Translations under genes and position numbers: made by a program
Notes under the pieces: generated by a model
Databases searched by the model: none
What the model saw: the letters and a program-made list of their open reading frames with translations, nothing else
Told to the model about the DNA's origin: nothing
Shown here: positions 43,233 to 53,425 of the stretch, one piece after another
How positions within the stretch are numbered: position 1 is the first letter of the stretch
How the letters are laid out: each line of letters opens with the position of its first letter
Origin: JBEVJK01 sp963791325
Lineage (GTDB): Bacteria > Pseudomonadota > Alphaproteobacteria > Rhizobiales > Rhizobiaceae
Assembly (NCBI GenBank): GCA_963791325.1
Contig: CAWBRU010000002.1
Location: 62,001 to 126,000, forward strand
Direction of reading: 5' to 3'
DNA: 64,000 nt

Positions 43233-44831
43233 TTATTCGGCGATGTCGACGCCGTCGAAGCGATGAATGCCGAGCGGATCCATGGCGAAGCCGGTCACCG
43301 ATCTTGCTGCATCGGCATGAACACCTTGGAGTGGGCGAGCGTCGCCCACGGCGCCTGGTCCTTGAAGATGACCTGGGCCTGTTCGTAGAGCTTGGTGCGC
43401 TCGGCCTGGTCGGACACCGTCTTGGCCTTGTTGATCAGGGCGTCGAAGTCCTTGTTGCACCACTCTGCGCGGTTGTTGCGAACCGACGGAGGCGCAGCAC
43501 AGGAGCACGCCGAGGAAGTTGTCCGGATCGCCATTGTCGCCGGTCCAGCCGACGATGACGGCGCCGTCATGGTCGACCGCCGAGGCCCGCTTCAGGTATT
43601 CGGCCCAGTCGTAGGAGACGATCTCGACCGTGACGCCGACCTTGGCGAAGTCGGCCTGGATCAGTTCGGCGGTGCGCCGGGCGTTCGGCATGTAGGGACG
43701 CGACACCGGCATCGCCCAGACGTTCATCTTGAGGTCCTTGACGCCGGCCTCTTCCAGCAGCTTCTTGGCCGCTTCCGGATCGTAGGGATCGTCCTTGATG
43801 GCCTTGTTGTAGGACCACATCGTCGGCGGGATCGGGTTGATCGCCACCTGGCCGGCGCCCTGGAAGACGGCGTCGATGATCGCCTGCTTGTTGATCGCCA
43901 TGTTGAGCGCCTTGCGCACGCGCACGTCGTCGAACGGCTTCTGCTGGGTGTTGTACATCAGCGCGCCGACATTGAGGCCTTCCTGCTCGTCCACCTTGAG
44001 GTTGGGATCGGCCTTCAGGCCGTCGATGTCGGCCGGCGCGGGATAGGACATGATGTGGCATTCGCCGGCCTTGAGCTTCTGGGCGCGGACGGCGGGGTCG
44101 GTGGTGATCGCGAAGACCAGGTCGTCGATCTTCTGCTTGCCGCCCCAATAGTCGGGGTTGGCCTTGTAGCGGATCGCCGCATCGGTCTGGTAGTCGACGA
44201 AGATGAACGGGCCGGTGCCGACCGGCTTCTGGTTGAACAGCTCCGGCGTCTTGTCGGCCTGCAGCTTGTCGGCATATTCCTTCGACACGATCGAGGCGAA
44301 GTCCATGCCGAGCGTCGGCACGAAGGTGATCGCCGGTTCCTTCAGCGTGAACTTCACGGTAGGTCGTCGACCTTCTCGACCTTGGCGATGTTGTCGCCGA
44401 ACTGGTCGTTGTAATATTGATAGGCGATGCCCGGAATGTACTGGAACCAGGGTCCGTTCTTGTCGACCTGACGCTCGAACGAGAACACCACGTCGTCGGC
44501 GTTGAAGTCGCGCGTCGGGGTGAAGTAATCGGTCGTCTGCGAACTTCACGCCCTGGCGCAGCTTGAACGTGTATTCCTTGCCGTCGTCGGAAATCGTCCA
44601 GCTCTCGGCCAGGCCCGGCGAGATCGCTGGTCTTGCCGTGGTCGAACTCGACCAGGCGGTTGAAGACGGTGCGCGACGACGCGTCGAACGTCTGACCGGC
44701 GGTATAGGGTGCCGGGATCGAAACCTTCCGGCGAAGCCTCCGAGCAGTAGACCAAGGTCTTTGCATTGGCTACGCCGTCCGAAGACGCTTGCAGCCAGCA
44801 ACGCGGCCGCAAAAGTCAGTTTCGTTTTCAT
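43233..44831 (-). pseudogene. dppA: Dipeptide-binding protein DppA, frameshifted
   Basis: Periplasmic peptide-binding protein (SBP_bac_5), ~530 residues if repaired. Signal peptide KTKLTFAAALLAASVFG, then in successive frames ANAKTLVYCSEASPEGFDPG, TAGQTFDASSRTVFNRLVEF, LAESWTISDDGKEYTFKLR and a long clean segment (44357 to about 43487) with VGTGPFIFVDYQTDAAIRY and VGALMYNTQQKPFDDVRVRK. The end is CNKDFDALINKAKTV then TGFAMDPLGIHRFDGVD. Frame changes near 44775, 44708, 44625, 44543, 44357, 43487 and 43302. First gene of dppABCDF; its product would feed di/tripeptides or related ligands (heme precursor ALA in some species) to DppBCDF. Confidence 0.85.
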
Positions 44832-45023
44832 TGGGCACTCCCTGTGATTATTCCAAGCCCCTCAACCAGGCTCGTGAAGCGCGCATTTAAGCATCGTTCT
44901 TCTAGCTTTGGAACTCCCCGCGGCTCTGCCCTACGGGAAGCGCCGGTGCGGCGCCGACATCGCTTGGGCAGCGGCTGCTCGAACGCTATTGTTCCGGCGG
45001 TCGGAGCGGCGGAGGGCGGCGCG

Positions 45024-45602
45024 ATGGTGAAGCGCGAATGGGCAGGCGAGGTGCTCGGCTTCTGGTTCGAGGAGCTCGCCCCGGGCGACTGGTGGGCCAC
45101 GTCGCGCCGCACCGACACGCTGATCGAGGAGCGGTTCGGCGCCCTGCATCGCGCGGTTGCCAAGGCGGTTCCGGCGGCAGCTCTCCTAGGTGGAGGCGAG
45201 GCGCTCGCCGCCGTCATCGTTCTTGATCAGTTCTCACGCAACATCCATCGCGGCACCGCTGTCGCCTTTTCGGCCGATCCCCTGGCGCGAGCCGTCGCCG
45301 GCAATGCGCTCGCTTGCGGCTTCGACCAAGGGCTGGCCGATGCACGCCGGCAGTTCCTCTATATGCCCTTTCTGCATTCCGAAGCGCTGGCGGACCAGGA
45401 GCGCGCCGTCGCCTTGCTGCAAGGCTTCGACGACGAGACGCTGCGCAGCGCGCTCGAGCATCGCCGCATCATCGAACGGTTCGGCCGCTTCCCGCACCGT
45501 AACCGGGCGCTCGGCCGGACCTCGACGGCGGACGAGATCGCCTTCCTCGCCGATCACCACGGTTTCGGGCAGGGCACTTCGCCGCCGCAGCAGAGCTTGT
45601 AA
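45024..45602 (+). CDS. DUF924 family protein
   Basis: 192 residues, a single DUF924 (TPR-like helical) domain: EVLGFWFEELAPGDWW at the start, VIVLDQFSRNIHRG in the middle, FLYMPFLHSEALADQERAV and ERFGRFPHRNRALGR at the end, all strongly conserved in this family of uncharacterised bacterial proteins. ATG 45024 with GGAGGGCGG upstream. No frameshift, although it lies in the middle of the damaged zone. Function unknown. Confidence 0.88.
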   Translation: MVKREWAGEVLGFWFEELAPGDWWATSRRTDTLIEERFGALHRAVAKAVPAAALLGGGEALAAVIVLDQFSRNIHRGTAVAFSADPLARAVAGNALACGFDQGLADARRQFLYMPFLHSEALADQERAVALLQGFDDETLRSALEHRRIIERFGRFPHRNRALGRTSTADEIAFLADHHGFGQGTSPPQQSL

Positions 45603-45673
45603 AGGCCGCGGCGATAATCCTAGATGTCGAGGCCACCGGGCATCCGGGGAACGCGACGCGACGGAGGAAAACC

Positions 45674-47553
45674 TTGGCCAAGGCAGTGAAGACGGCGCGT
45701 TCCTCCGCCGCGGCCGACTCCGGCAAGCGACCGCGCGCGGCCAGGACGAAGGCCGCCAAGCCCCGCAGCACGGCAGCCAAGCCGAGCGGGGACCTGCCCG
45801 CCACCGATGCTGATGCGACGCCTCCGACCGCCCCCGCCAAGCCCAAACGCAAGCCGCGGGCGCGCAAGCCGCAGGCGCCGCCGGCCGCCCAGCCGTGGCT
45901 GGCGAGCTATCCCGCGAGCATGCCGCGGGAGATCGGACCGCTTCCGGCCGCTTCGATCGGCGAGCTGCTGGTGACGGCCTGCCGGCGCCACGCCAAGGCG
46001 CCGGCGTTCAGCTGCATGGGGCGGACGATCCGCTTCGAAGACCTCGAGCGGCGGTCGGCCGCCTTTGCGGCGTTCCTGCAAGGCCGGGGATTGGCGAGGG
46101 GTGCGCGGGTCGCGCTGATGATGCCCAACATCCTTCAGTACCCCATCGCCATGATCGGCGTGCTCAGGGCCGGCATGACGGTGGTCAACGTCAATCCGCT
46201 CTACACGCCGCGCGAGCTCGAGCAGCAGCTCACCGATTCCGGCGCGGAAGCGATCGTCATCCTGGAGAATTTCGCCACCACCCTGCAAACCGTGTTGACG
46301 CGCACGCCGGCCAGGCTGGTGGTGGTCGCGACGCTGGGCGATCTGTTCGGCCCGCTCAAGGGGGCCGTGGTCAACCTGGTGGTCCGGCGCGTGAAGAAGC
46401 TGGTGCCGGGCTGGTCGCTGCCCGGCCACGTCTCGTTTCCGGCGGCGCTGCGCGAAGGGCGCCGCCGCAAGCTGCAGGACGTGGCGGTCGGGCCCGAGGA
46501 CATCGCCTTCCTGCAATATACCGGCGGCACCACCGGGATCTCCAAAGGCGCTGTTCTTTTGCACCGCAACGTGCTGGCCAACGTCGCGCAAAACCTGATT
46601 TGGATGGAGACGGCCTTCGTCAACAAGCCGCGCCCGGCCAGCCTGACCTTTCTCTGCGCGCTGCCGCTCTACCACATCTACGCGCTGACGGTGAATGCGC
46701 TGATGGGCATGGAACAGGGGGCCCACAACATCCTGATCCCCAACCCGCGCGACATCCCGGCCTTCGTCAAGGAATGGGCCCGGTATCCGATCAACGTCTT
46801 TCCCGGACTGAACACGCTGTTCAACGCCCTGCTCAACAATCAGGATTTCGCCAAGCTCGACTTCAAGCCGCTGCTACTCGCCTTCGGCGGCGGCATGGCG
46901 GTGCAGAGGCTCCGTCGCCGAACGCTGGAAGGCGCTGACCGGAACGATCATTTCCGAGGGCTACGGGCTGTCCGAGACCTCGCCGGTGGCGACCGCCAAC
47001 CGCTTCGATGCCGGCGCGTTCTCGGGCACCATCGGCCTGCCGATCCCGTCGACCGAGGTCTCGATCCGCGACGACGCCGGCCAGCCGGTCAAGCCGGGCG
47101 GGGTCGGCGAACTCTGGATCCGAGGTCCGCAGGTGATGGCCGGCTACTGGAAGCGGCCGGAGGAGACCGCGGCCGCTCTGACCGCCGACGGCTTCTTCAA
47201 GACCGGCGACCTGGGCTTCATGGACGCGCAGGGCTTCATCACGATGGTCGACCGCAAGAAGGATATGATCCTGGTGTCGGGCTTCAACGTCTACCCGAAC
47301 GAGATCGAAGAGATTGCCGCCGGCCATCCGGGGGTGCTTGGAAGTGGCCGCGATCGGCGTTCCGGATGAGCACTCGGGCGAGGTCCCCAAGCTGTTCGTC
47401 GTCAAGAAGGACCCCGATCTCACCGCCGATGAGCTGCTCAGCTATTGCAGGAAGCATCTGACCGCCTACAAGCGGCCGCGCTCGGTCGAGTTCCGCACCG
47501 AGCTGCCGAAGACCAATGTCGGCAAGATCCTGCGGCGCGAACTGCGCAGCTAG
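45674..47553 (+). CDS. fadD: Long-chain acyl-CoA ligase (FadD-like), two frameshifts
   Basis: AMP-forming acyl-CoA synthetase, ~625 residues if repaired. It has an unusual ~70-residue Lys/Ala/Pro-rich N-terminal extension (KAVKTARSSAAADSGKRPR...). The AMP-binding core follows: YTGGTTGISKGAVLLHRN (P-loop), PLYHIYALTVNAL, EGYGLSETSPVATAN, then FKTGDLGFMDAQGF, DRKKDMILVSGFNVYPNEIE and PKTNVGKILRRELR. The frame changes at about 46912 and about 47340, each by one extra base; without correction the protein would end early with a scrambled tail. Activates fatty acids for beta-oxidation at the inner membrane. Confidence 0.85.
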
Positions 47554-47598
47554 CGCGGGCCGGCGTTTCTCCGCATCGCTGACCGGGTCTCAGCCCGA

Positions 47599-48318
47599 TC
47601 AGGCGTTGGCACGCGCCCTCTCGGCCAGCAAATCGGGCAGTTCGGCCACCGATCCGATGATGACGTCGGCCAACGGTGCCAGGCTCGGACGGGTGCCGGT
47701 GCCGCTCAGCACGCCGACCGCCAGCCCGGCGCCGCCGGCCTTGGCCATTTCGAGGTCGTGACGGTTGTCGCCGACGACGGCGATCTGCGACGGCTTCAGC
47801 CCGGTCAGATCGGCGAAGGCGCGCACCGTGTCCGGGGCCGGCTTGGGGTTGGCGACGCCGTCATAGCCGTAGACGGCATCGAACAGCTGGGCGATGCCGA
47901 GGGCCAACAGCGCCTTTTCCGCCCCGCCGGTGGAATCGTTGGTGGCCAGCCCAAGGCGCAGCCCGGCCGTGTGCAAGCGCGTCAGCGCCGCGCGCATGCC
48001 CTCGATCGGAACCGAGCGGAGCGCGCCCTCGGCAGCCGTCACCTGGTCGAAGGTCGCGACCAGCTCGCGCCTGCGTTGGGCGTCGGCCTCCGGGTACCAG
48101 AGCGCGACGATGTCGGCATTGGTGCCGGCGGCAAACACCGAATCGGCAACGAAGCAGCGCTGCTCGAAATCATAGCCGGCGCGCGCCAGCAGGGCGTCGG
48201 CACGTGCCCGGTCGCCGCCGGCGGCGGCCAGTGCCATGGCATCGCCGACGGCGAACCAGGTGGCCTGGAAGTCGAGCAAAGTGCCGTCCTTGTCGAACAG
48301 AATCGCCCGGATCGTCAC
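47599..48318 (-). CDS. gph: Phosphoglycolate phosphatase-like HAD hydrolase
   Basis: 239-residue HAD-superfamily phosphatase: motif I LFDKDGTLLDF (nucleophile Asp), motif II LATNDSTG, a lysine in NPKPAPDTV, and motif IV VVGDNRHDLEMAKAGG. Helical cap domain after motif I, as in Gph/PGP enzymes that clear 2-phosphoglycolate. GTG start at 48318, five bases after the pgi stop, so it is in an operon with pgi. Confidence 0.82.
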   Translation of the reverse strand: MTIRAILFDKDGTLLDFQATWFAVGDAMALAAAGGDRARADALLARAGYDFEQRCFVADSVFAAGTNADIVALWYPEADAQRRRELVATFDQVTAAEGALRSVPIEGMRAALTRLHTAGLRLGLATNDSTGGAEKALLALGIAQLFDAVYGYDGVANPKPAPDTVRAFADLTGLKPSQIAVVGDNRHDLEMAKAGGAGLAVGVLSGTGTRPSLAPLADVIIGSVAELPDLLAERARANA

Positions 48319-48322
48319 CGCC

Positions 48323-49964
48323 TTACTGCGTCCCGCGCAGTGTCTGGACCTGGTGAACCAGGCCGGCCGTCGAGGAATCGTGGCTGTTCGGCTCCTCCTT
48401 GCCCTCGACCACCGGCAGCAGCGCCGTGGCAAGCTCCTTGCCGAGTTCCACACCCCACTGGTCGAAGGCGTTGATGCCGAACAGCTGCGCCTCGACAAAG
48501 ACGCGGTGCTCGTAGAGCGCAATCAGCCCGCCCCAGCGTTTCGGGGTCGAGCTTGCGGTAGAGAAGGGTCACCGACGGGCGGTTGCCGGGGAATACCCGG
48601 TGCGGGGCGACGCGGTCGACCTCGGCGGCCGGCATCCCCTTGGTCAGCATCTGGCGGCGCGCCTCCTCCAGCGTGCGGCCGCGCATCAGCGCCTCCGATT
48701 GCGCCAGGCAGTTGGCGATCAACAGGTCATGGTGCTCTTTCAGCTCGGGCTCGTGGCCTTGCGCGGCCACCATGAACTCGACCGGGATGATGTCGGTGCC
48801 CTGATGCAAGAGCTGGAAGAAGGCGTGCTGGCCGTTGGTGCCCGGTTCGCCCCAGACCACCGGTCCGGTCGGCGTCGACACCGGCGCGCCGGAGACGGTG
48901 ACGCGCTTGCCGTTCGATTCCATGTCGAGCTGCTGCAGATAGGCGGGCAAACGGGCCAGGCGCTGATCGTAGGGGATGACGGCGCGGGTCGGAAAGCCGC
49001 AGACCACGCGATGCCAGTAGCCGACCAGCCCGAGCACGAAAGGCAGGTTCTCGAGCGGCGCGGCGGTGGCGAAGTGCCGGTCCATGACGTGGGCACCGGC
49101 GAGGAAGCGGCGAAAATTGTCCGCTCCGACGGCGATCATGATCGGCAGGCCGATCGCCGACCACAGCGAATAGCGGCCGCCGACCCAGTCCCAGAAGCCG
49201 AATACGCGGTCCGGCTGGATGCCGAAGGCGGCGACCTTGTCGAGCGCCGTCGACACCGCGCAGAATTGGTGCTTGACCGCATCCGGGCCAAGCGCGTCCT
49301 GCACCCATTTGCGCGCCGTCTTGGCATTGGTCATCGTCTCCACCGTGGTGAAGGTCTTCGAAGCGATGATGAACAGCGTCGTTTCGGGCTGCAGCGGCTT
49401 CAGCGTGTCGTGGATGTGGGCGCCGTCGACATTGGAGACGAAGTGCGCGCGCGGGCCGTCGTGATAGGGAGCCAGCGCCAGGGTGGCCATCGCCGGGCCG
49501 AGATCGGAGCCGCCGATGCCGATATTGACGATGTCGGTGATCGCCGACCCGGCAGCGCCGGCGATCTTGCCGCTGCGCACCCCCTCGGCGAAGACCGCCA
49601 TCGCATCGAGCACGGCATGAACCTCCGGCATGACGTCCACGCCGTCCACCTTGACGCCGCTCGCCGCCGGGTTGCGGAGCGCGGTGTGCAGCACGGCCCG
49701 GTCCTCGGTGACGTTGATCTTGTCGCCCGCAAACATCGCGGCGCGGCGCTCGGACACGTGCGCGGCATCGGCAAGCTGGACCAGCAGCTCCATGGTCTCG
49801 GCCGTCACCGCACATTTCGACCAGTCGAGCAGCATGTCGTCGAGCGTCAGCGAAAAGCGGCGGAAGCGCTCCGGGTCGGAAGCAAAGGCCGCGCGCATGT
49901 CCATGCCTTCGGCACGGTGATCGCGCAGGGCGCTCAGGCGGGCGCTGAACGGATGATCTGCCAC
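48323..49964 (-). CDS. pgi: Glucose-6-phosphate isomerase, one frameshift
   Basis: Interconverts glucose-6-phosphate and fructose-6-phosphate, cytosolic. 547 residues if repaired. Family blocks: NIGIGGSDLGPAMATLAL, ASKTFTTVETMTNA, VGGRYSLWSAIGLPI, GEPGTNGQHAFFQLLHQG (signature 2 with active-site residues) and in the final frame GINAFDQWGVELGKEL (signature 3). The frame breaks at about 48532 (CTGGGGCGGGCTG, one base too many in a G/C run), so the native C terminus is read only after correction. GTG start 49964 with AAGGAG upstream. Operon with gph. Confidence 0.9.
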
Positions 49965-50176
49965 GGTGGGGCTCCTTCGGGATCGAGACGACCGGAAGAA
50001 TAGCAGACCGCGGCCGATTTGCGATGACGGCTGGAGCAGCGGGCGGAGTTCGCGGCCGCGCGGCCACCATTCACTGGCATAAATAGCTCCGATTAGAAAA
50101 ATTCATTGGCGCAACCGTTTGGACCAAGATTACAAACCGCTGGGCCAGACGACCGGCGAAGTGTGGTGAGGAGACG

Positions 50177-51670
50177 ATGGCACAACGAAACGATACCGCG
50201 ATCTGGTCGGGCCTCTTCCGCATCTCCGCGGACTCGGGACAGACGCTGCAGGCCCAAATCCGCCAGGCGATCGTCGCCGCCATTCTTGACCGCCAGATCG
50301 CCGCGTCGATGCCGCTGCCGTCCTGCCGGATCCTGGCCGAGAAGCTTGGCGTCGCCCGCGGCACCGTGGTGCTCGCCTTCCAGCAGCTGGTCGATCAAGG
50401 GTTCCTGATCGCGCGCGAGCGGCGCGGCCACTTCGTCAATCCCGACGTCCTGTCGATGCCGGCCAAGCCGGCCGTCAAATCCGGCAGCGGCGTGGAGCAG
50501 ATCGACTGGAAAGCGCGCCGGCGGATTGCGGCCACCGAAATGCCGCAGCCGCTGAAGCAGGACAACTGGATCAAGTCGTCCTACCCGTTCGTCTATGGCC
50601 AGTTCGACCCGGCGCTGTTTCCGACGGCGGAGTGGCGCGAATGCAACCGCATGGCCCTGGCCGTGCTGGAGATCCGCAACTGGGCGGCCGACATGGTCGA
50701 CCGCGACGACCCGCTGCTCATCGAGCAGATCCAGGCGCGGCTGCTGCCGCGGCGCGGCATCTTCGCCAATCCCGACGAGATCATCGTCACGCTGGGCGCT
50801 CAGAACGCGCTCTACATGCTGGCGACGCTGTTGATGAGCCAGGGCAGCAAGGTCGCGATGGAGGATCCCGGCTACCCCGATGCGCGCAGCATTTTCCGGT
50901 TGGCGGGGGCCGAGATCGCGCCCGTGCCGGTCGACAGCCAGGGAATCGTCACCTCGCGCATCGCGGCCGATGCCGGGTTCGTGTTCGTCACCCCCAGCCA
51001 CCATTGTCCGACGATGGTGCCGCTGTCGGCCGAGCGCCGCCAGGACCTACTCGATCGGGCGGCCCGCGACAACCAGATCATCTTCGAGGACGGCTATGAC
51101 AGCCAGTTGCTCGACGAGGCCCCGCAGCAGGCGCTGAAGAGCCTCGATCGCAACGGCCGTGTGGTCTATGTCGGCTCGATGTCGAAGACCCTCGCGCCTG
51201 GATTGCGGCTGGGCTACATCGTTGCCGCAGCCGACCTGGTCGCCGAGCTGCGGGCGCTGCGCCGGTTCATGCTGCGCCATCCGCCGGCCAACAATCAGCG
51301 TGCGGTGGCACTGTTTCTTTCCCTCGGCCATCACGAGGCGCTGGTCAGGCGGCTGTCGAGCGCCTTCGAGGAGCGCCGCAAGCGGCTTGCCCATGCCATC
51401 TCGGCCTTCCTGCCGGATTGGCGCTCGACCAACTCGGCCGGCGGCACCTCGCTCTGGCTCGAAGGGCCGCGCGGCATCGATGCCCGCTCGCTGGCCGACG
51501 CCGCCGCCGCCCGCAGCGTCATCATCGAGCCCGGCGACCGCTTCTTCGACCAGGCCGACAGGCCGTCGCGGTTTATGCGGCTTGGGATTTCGTCGATCGC
51601 GGTGCAGCACATCGAGCCGGGCATCCGCGAGCTGGCGACGGCCGCGGGGCGCCGTCCGGCAGCCGCCTGA
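50177..51670 (+). CDS. MocR-type GntR/aminotransferase regulator
   Basis: 497 residues. Residues ~15-85: GntR winged helix (LQAQIRQAIVAAILDRQI, PSCRILAEKLGVARGTVVLAFQQL). Residues ~125-490: fold-type I aminotransferase domain with GAQNALYMLATLL, EDPGYPDARSIFRLAGAE, EDGYDSQLLDEAPQ and the PLP lysine K337 in GSMSKTLAPGLRLGY. MocR proteins sense amines or amino acids with PLP as cofactor. It is followed on the same strand by an MttB-family methyltransferase, so quaternary-amine control is a reasonable inference. ATG 50177 has GAGGAGAC upstream. Confidence 0.88.
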   Translation: MAQRNDTAIWSGLFRISADSGQTLQAQIRQAIVAAILDRQIAASMPLPSCRILAEKLGVARGTVVLAFQQLVDQGFLIARERRGHFVNPDVLSMPAKPAVKSGSGVEQIDWKARRRIAATEMPQPLKQDNWIKSSYPFVYGQFDPALFPTAEWRECNRMALAVLEIRNWAADMVDRDDPLLIEQIQARLLPRRGIFANPDEIIVTLGAQNALYMLATLLMSQGSKVAMEDPGYPDARSIFRLAGAEIAPVPVDSQGIVTSRIAADAGFVFVTPSHHCPTMVPLSAERRQDLLDRAARDNQIIFEDGYDSQLLDEAPQQALKSLDRNGRVVYVGSMSKTLAPGLRLGYIVAAADLVAELRALRRFMLRHPPANNQRAVALFLSLGHHEALVRRLSSAFEERRKRLAHAISAFLPDWRSTNSAGGTSLWLEGPRGIDARSLADAAAARSVIIEPGDRFFDQADRPSRFMRLGISSIAVQHIEPGIRELATAAGRRPAAA

Positions 51671-51810
51671 GCCGCTCGCCTGGCTCAGCCGCCGGCAAAT
51701 CCCTGGCACAACCTCGCCGGCCCCAAGGGGCGCCATAGTTGCATCCAACGGAACGCCGAGAGCTTTCGTCGGCGGCACAAAGGGCAACCGTGTGGGAGCG
51801 AGAGGATTCG

Positions 51811-53400
51811 ATGTCTGATCTGGTGGAACATCCGGATGCGGCGCCGGATACCCGCTCGCGGCGCAGCGGCGGCCGGCAGGCACGGCGTGCGATCCGGGCC
51901 GCGCCGCTGGCCGACGAGATCCGCCCGGTGCGCCCCGGGCTGTCCGGCGGCAGGTACAAGCCGTTGGGCCAGAATGATCTCGAACAGATCCACGAAGCCG
52001 TGCTCACCGTTCTGGAGACCATCGGCTTCGCCAACGCGATTCCGAGCTGTACGGCGGCGCTGACGCGCGCCGGCGCGATCCACGGCCCCGACGGTCGGCT
52101 GCGGTTCCCGCGCAATCTGGTGTCGGCCACGATCCGCGATGCCGCCCGCAATTTCACCCTGCACGGCCAGGACCCGCGCCATGATTTGCAGATCGAGGGC
52201 ACCCGCGTCCACTACGGCACCGCCGGCGCGGCCGTGCACCTGGTCGATGTCGAAAAGCGCGAATACCGCGAATCGCTGCTGCAGGACATCTACGACGCCG
52301 CCCGCCTCGTCGAGGGCCTCGACAACGTCCACTTCTTCCAGCGGCCGATGGTGCCCCGCGACGTTCCCGACCCGCTGGAGATGGATTTCAACACCCTCTA
52401 TGCCTGCGTCACGGGGACGACCAAGCATGTCGGCACCTCGTTCACGGTTCGCGACAACGTCGCTCCGGCGCTCGAGATGCTCTACGCCATCGCCGGCGGC
52501 GAGGAAAAATTCCGCGCCCGCCCCTTCGTCTCCAATTCCAATTGCTTCGTCGTTCCGCCGATGAAGTTCGCGGAAGATGCCTGCGGCGTGCTGGAGGCAT
52601 GCGTGGCCGGCGGCATCCCGATCCTGCTCTTGTCGGCCGGCCAAGCCGGCGCGACGGCGCCGGCGGCAATCGCCGGGGCTGTCGTCCAGGCCGTGGCCGA
52701 GGTGCTGGTCGGGCTGATCTATGTCAACGCCCTGAAGCCCGGCCACCCGGCAATCTTCGGCACCTGGCCGTTCGTGTCGGACCTGCGCACCGGAGCGATG
52801 TCCGGCGGCTCGGCCGAGCAGGCGCTGCTCACCGCGGCCTGCAGCCAGATGGCACAGTTCTACGATCTGCCGGGAGGCTCGGCTGCCGGAATGGCCGATT
52901 CCAAGCTGCCCGACATCCAATCCGGCTATGAAAAAGGCATCACCAACGTCATGGCCGGGCTGTCCGGGCTGAACCTGGTCTACGAGGCAGCCGGCATGCA
53001 CGCCTCCCTGCTCGGTTTCTGCCTGGAGAGCCTGATCATCGACAACGACATGCTCGGACAATGCCTGCGCTGCGTGCGCGGCATCGAGGTCTCCGAAGCG
53101 GCGCTGTCGATCGACACGATCCGTGAGGTCTGCCTCGACGGGCCCGGCCACTATCTCGGCAATGAGCAGACGCTGAGACTGATGCAGACCGAGTATTTCT
53201 ACCCTGCCGTCGCCGACCGCTTCAGCCCCAAGGAATGGGGCGAAAAGGGCAAGCCCGACCTCCTGCAGAAGGCCATCGCCGAGAAGAAGCGGCTGCTTGC
53301 GTCGTTTTACCCGCGCCACGTCGGCAAGGCGCTCGACGATCAGCTGCGCGCACGGTTTGGAGCCCTGATCAAGCTGCCGCGGGCAGGAATGGGCTGGTAG
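51811..53400 (+). CDS. MttB-family (trimethylamine methyltransferase-like) corrinoid methyltransferase
   Basis: 529 residues, a TIM-barrel methyltransferase of the MttB superfamily: GGRYKPLGQNDLEQIHEAVL near the start, RVHYGTAGAAVHLVDVEKREYRE, FNTLYACVTGTTKHVGTSFT, SGGSAEQALLTAACSQMAQFYDLPGG and LCLDGPGHYLGNEQTL-like C-terminal blocks. No in-frame UAG is used, so it belongs to the non-pyrrolysine group whose members demethylate glycine betaine, carnitine, proline betaine and similar quaternary amines. No corrinoid protein or reactivase lies adjacent. The first ~60 residues are Arg-rich and variable. Start at ATG 51811 (GAGAGGA upstream). Confidence 0.85.
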   Translation: MSDLVEHPDAAPDTRSRRSGGRQARRAIRAAPLADEIRPVRPGLSGGRYKPLGQNDLEQIHEAVLTVLETIGFANAIPSCTAALTRAGAIHGPDGRLRFPRNLVSATIRDAARNFTLHGQDPRHDLQIEGTRVHYGTAGAAVHLVDVEKREYRESLLQDIYDAARLVEGLDNVHFFQRPMVPRDVPDPLEMDFNTLYACVTGTTKHVGTSFTVRDNVAPALEMLYAIAGGEEKFRARPFVSNSNCFVVPPMKFAEDACGVLEACVAGGIPILLLSAGQAGATAPAAIAGAVVQAVAEVLVGLIYVNALKPGHPAIFGTWPFVSDLRTGAMSGGSAEQALLTAACSQMAQFYDLPGGSAAGMADSKLPDIQSGYEKGITNVMAGLSGLNLVYEAAGMHASLLGFCLESLIIDNDMLGQCLRCVRGIEVSEAALSIDTIREVCLDGPGHYLGNEQTLRLMQTEYFYPAVADRFSPKEWGEKGKPDLLQKAIAEKKRLLASFYPRHVGKALDDQLRARFGALIKLPRAGMGW

Positions 53401-53425
53401 GCTCGCCGATCAGCATCGGCCCGCC

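Noticed and set aside
44960..45023. Extension of the DUF924 gene upstream to 44766
   Set aside because: Added codons lie in the dppA promoter/signal region and lack family similarity; the ribosome site is at 45012-45020.
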